Positions 61,864-64,000 of a DNA stretch of 64,000 nt are shown one piece after another. Each line of letters begins with the position of its first letter. Position 1 is the stretch's first letter. The translations under genes and the position numbers were made by a program. The stretch is from Bacteroidaceae bacterium. GTDB taxonomy: Bacteria > Bacteroidota > Bacteroidia > Bacteroidales > Bacteroidaceae. The stretch spans positions 39,347 through 103,346 of the forward strand of contig JAFWXX010000035.1 of the NCBI GenBank assembly GCA_017522915.1. Reading direction: 5' to 3'. Below the pieces are notes generated by a model, which had not been told where the DNA came from, made no database searches, and saw nothing but the letters and a program-made list of their open reading frames with translations.

Positions 61864-63197
61864 AGTCCGTACCGTTTTATCTTATTGTATAAAGTCTGAC
61901 GCGTAACTCCTAAGCGTTGTGCCACCATTGTAAGGTTGCCGCCGCATGAAGCTATTGCCTCTGCAATTACATTGCGTTCAACATCTTCAAGAGTTGTAGC
62001 AGCGGTTTTAAGTGTATTCCTTGCAACGTAAATCTGAAGATGCTCAGGCATTATATCGCTACCGTCGCACATAATGACAGCCTTCTCCATTATATTCTGG
62101 AGCTCACGTATATTACCCTCGAACGAATGTTCTATAAGACGCGATGCAGCTCCTTGCGAGATACCCATTGGCTGCTTGCCGTACTTCTCGCAGTAGTGCC
62201 GCAGAAATATTTCGGCAAGAGGGATTATATCAACGGCACGTTTTCTCAGAGGAGGCAGATTGATATGAACGGTATTTATACGGTACAGCAAGTCCTGGCG
62301 GAATTCACCTGTTTCGGACAAGGCAAACAAATCGCGGTTTGTAGCAGCCACAAGACGTATATCTATTGCCTTTGGAGTGTTCCCGCCGAGTGGAGTTACC
62401 ATGCGGTTTTGCAATGCAACAAGCATTTTTGCCTGCAGATGCAACGGCAGGTTTCCTATCTCATCCATAAACAGAGTGGAACCGCTTGCTGCAACCATCT
62501 TTCCGTCCCGGTCGCTGTAGGCATCGGTAAAGGCCCCTTTCTTGTGACCGAAGAGTTCGCTCTCGAACAGCTGTTCAGGTATGGCACCCATATCAAGCGA
62601 GACCATTTCTTTGCCGCAACGCGCCGACAAACGGTGTATTTCACGCGCAAGCAACTCCTTTCCCGTTCCGTTCTCACCGGTGATAAGCACATTGGCATCG
62701 GTTGCAGCGACACGCTCTACAACGGTGCGTATATGTGCCATTTCGGCACTTGTACCCCAGAACATCGGAATCTCCTTGCGTACAGGCTTGGAACCCTTCT
62801 TTCCTTTCTCTTTGGAACTCTCAAGGGCATTCATCAGTGTCTCTACCAGTTTGTCGTTATTCCATGGCTTCACCACGAAATCGAATGCGCCTTGCTTCAT
62901 CGCCTTTACGGCAAGACCTATGTCGGCATATGCAGTAAAAAGCACAACGTTGAGTTGCGGATACTTGGCTTTTGTCTCCTTTAACCAGAATATACCCTCG
63001 TTGCCGCTGTTTATGCCGGCATTGAAATTCATGTCAAGCAACAACACATCGGGTTGCTCGGCAGCAATCGTAGAAAGCAGTGTCGTTGGCGAAGAGAGTG
63101 TAACCACCTTCGCAAAGAAACCGTCTGCCAACAGCTTTACAGCCGACAGTATATTCCTGTTGTCATCAACTATAAGTAATGTACCTCTCTTTGCCAT
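61860..63197 (-). CDS. Sigma-54-dependent response regulator, NtrC family
   Basis: A 445-residue bacterial enhancer-binding protein. Receiver (1-125) with D11, D12 and phosphoacceptor Asp55 in LLLDMNFNAG; AAA+ domain with Walker A GENGTGKE (174-181) and DEIGNLPL (Walker B); Fis-type HTH at the end (NLTMVAQRLGVTRQTLYNKI). The sigma-54-contact loop reads GAFTDA (221-226) instead of GAFTGA, a Gly to Asp change. The linker (about 126-145) is Lys-rich. It overlaps the kinase by four bases. Target promoters should be -24/-12 type; none was recognised nearby. Confidence 0.94.
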   Translation of the reverse strand: MAKRGTLLIVDDNRNILSAVKLLADGFFAKVVTLSSPTTLLSTIAAEQPDVLLLDMNFNAGINSGNEGIFWLKETKAKYPQLNVVLFTAYADIGLAVKAMKQGAFDFVVKPWNNDKLVETLMNALESSKEKGKKGSKPVRKEIPMFWGTSAEMAHIRTVVERVAATDANVLITGENGTGKELLAREIHRLSARCGKEMVSLDMGAIPEQLFESELFGHKKGAFTDAYSDRDGKMVAASGSTLFMDEIGNLPLHLQAKMLVALQNRMVTPLGGNTPKAIDIRLVAATNRDLFALSETGEFRQDLLYRINTVHINLPPLRKRAVDIIPLAEIFLRHYCEKYGKQPMGISQGAASRLIEHSFEGNIRELQNIMEKAVIMCDGSDIMPEHLQIYVARNTLKTAATTLEDVERNVIAEAIASCGGNLTMVAQRLGVTRQTLYNKIKRYGL

Positions 63198-63370
63198 AGC
63201 GCGAAGATAATCATATTAATTCGGATGCTGATTAAGAAGCTGTTGAAATTTCCAATAAAAGTTTTTCTTATATTATATCGCAGGAACGTACAAATCCCTG
63301 TACTGGCCGTGTCAAGCAAGCAAGGCGGCGAGTAATCTCCTTACATTTTTGCTTCCCATGCAGATAGTTT

Positions 63371-64000
63371 CTAATTTGACTTGACCACATCGGCAGGGTT
63401 CTCCGTCGCAGCCTTCCATGAGCGTAACGTAACCAGCAACACCGTCAGCAATGCCACAACAGCAAGCACTGCAAGCGGCAGCCACAATGAAAGTTCTATT
63501 CGGTTGACAAATCCCTGAAGCCAATCGCCCGCAATAATCCACGCAACCGGTGCGGCAATAACAAAACACACTGCCACAATGAGCAGATAACGACGGTTGA
63601 ACATTGCCACCACACTGCCCGATGATGCACCATAGACCTTACGCACGGCAATCTCGCTGCGACGGTGCTGTGTTTCGAAGAGCACGATGCCGAACACGCC
63701 CATCAGTGAGATTAGAACAGCAATGAGCGCGAAAAGAGAAATCATAACACTCTGCTTCTTGGTATCACCATAGACCTTTGCAATGGCGTCGTCCACAAAC
63801 CCAATCTCCGGTTCATCGGCATTGGGCTCAATCTCCTTTGCAACAGCACGTATATCGGAACAAACCTGTTCAATATCCACATTCCTGCCAAGACGCACAT
63901 AGAAATACATCCTGAAGTCCGACGAGCCTTGAGCATAAAGCATTGTATTCATTTTGGCCTTGTTTGCTCCCACAAAGTTTATGTGAGGTATTACACCGAT
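63371..64000 (-). CDS. ABC transporter permease, MacB/FtsX family, C-terminal part
   Basis: Open to the right window edge, so the 5' end is outside. The visible ~209 codons hold the end of the extracytoplasmic domain (RMYFYVRLGRNVDIEQVC) and three C-terminal helices of the FtsX fold, with ISLMGVFGIVLFETQHRRSEIAVRKVYGASSGSV, the conserved EIAVRKVxGAS coupling motif, and a tail ENPADVVKSN. Typical of MacB-like permeases that work by mechanotransmission rather than transport through the membrane. Direction and partner cannot be known from this fragment. Confidence 0.9.
   Translation of the reverse strand: MGVIPHINFVGANKAKMNTMLYAQGSSDFRMYFYVRLGRNVDIEQVCSDIRAVAKEIEPNADEPEIGFVDDAIAKVYGDTKKQSVMISLFALIAVLISLMGVFGIVLFETQHRRSEIAVRKVYGASSGSVVAMFNRRYLLIVAVCFVIAAPVAWIIAGDWLQGFVNRIELSLWLPLAVLAVVALLTVLLVTLRSWKAATENPADVVKSN

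Overview
The window is a chromosomal segment of a member of the order Bacteroidales (Bacteroides/Prevotella-like). The support is: promoters of the Bacteroidetes type (TTTG about 19 bases upstream of TAnnTTTGC, seen before both tRNAs and many genes), almost no Shine-Dalgarno sequences, and phylum-restricted families (GldH, a PorD-type protein, a RicT/holB/gldH cluster, a DUF3127 protein, a carboxypeptidase-like-domain TonB receptor, a long disordered insert in Rho). Genus and species cannot be fixed from the sequence alone.

Layout. 1-6.6 kb: end of purH, then the rod-shape operon mreB-mreC-mreD-mrdA-rodA on the + strand. 6.6-10.4 kb (-): metF-holB-ricT-gldH. 10.5-14.8 kb: two PepSY-like envelope proteins, a PAP2 phosphatase/transferase plus NAD-dependent epimerase pair, and a divergent phosphopantetheinyl transferase. 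14.9-21.7 kb: two large paralogous secreted proteins joining a macroglobulin-like body to Sel1 repeats. 21.8-27.8 kb: rnr, an OmpR-type two-component system, a strong promoter followed by a 148-base foldback (candidate structured RNA), an XRE regulator, an outer-membrane barrel protein and tRNA-Cys. 27.8-38.9 kb: tilS converging on a tight seven-gene minus-strand operon dnaN-dnaQ-like-coaBC/porD-recN-rlmB-pseudoprotease/TPR-Sel1. 39-44.5 kb: DUF3127 protein, rho, a lipoprotein, a thioredoxin-fold lipoprotein without its cysteines, and engB. 44.6-54.5 kb: TonB-dependent receptor, C10 cysteine protease with a sorting-type tail, secreted esterase, recR, a membrane protein, a glycosyltransferase and a GNAT acetyltransferase. 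54.6-59.9 kb: accessory region behind tRNA-Asp. 60-64 kb: a secreted Ala/Lys repeat protein, an NtrB/NtrC-like two-component system and the end of an ABC permease gene.

The most unusual structure is the tRNA-Asp locus. The 3' end of the tRNA gene recurs four more times within 5.3 kb, in the same orientation, each copy followed at once by a terminator-like hairpin. The copies bound two nearly identical 112/113-base empty units, a 1.6-kb module (Sel1 lipoprotein plus BRO-type protein) and a 3.4-kb module (ECF sigma factor, membrane partner, AAA ATPase). No integrase is visible. This looks like serial site-specific insertion of small integrase-less cassettes. The hairpins behind copies three and five are exact reverse complements over 24 bases.

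Other points of note: CoaBC is fused in frame to a PorD-like protein through what looks like a signal peptide; the MG-Sel1 architecture occurs twice; an enzyme-dead protease and a CxxC-less thioredoxin are present; the terminator of the dnaN operon lies inside the end of tilS; and the 148-base foldback sits behind a consensus promoter. GldH, the PorD-like domain and the sorting-like tail of the C10 protease together hint at a type IX secretion system.
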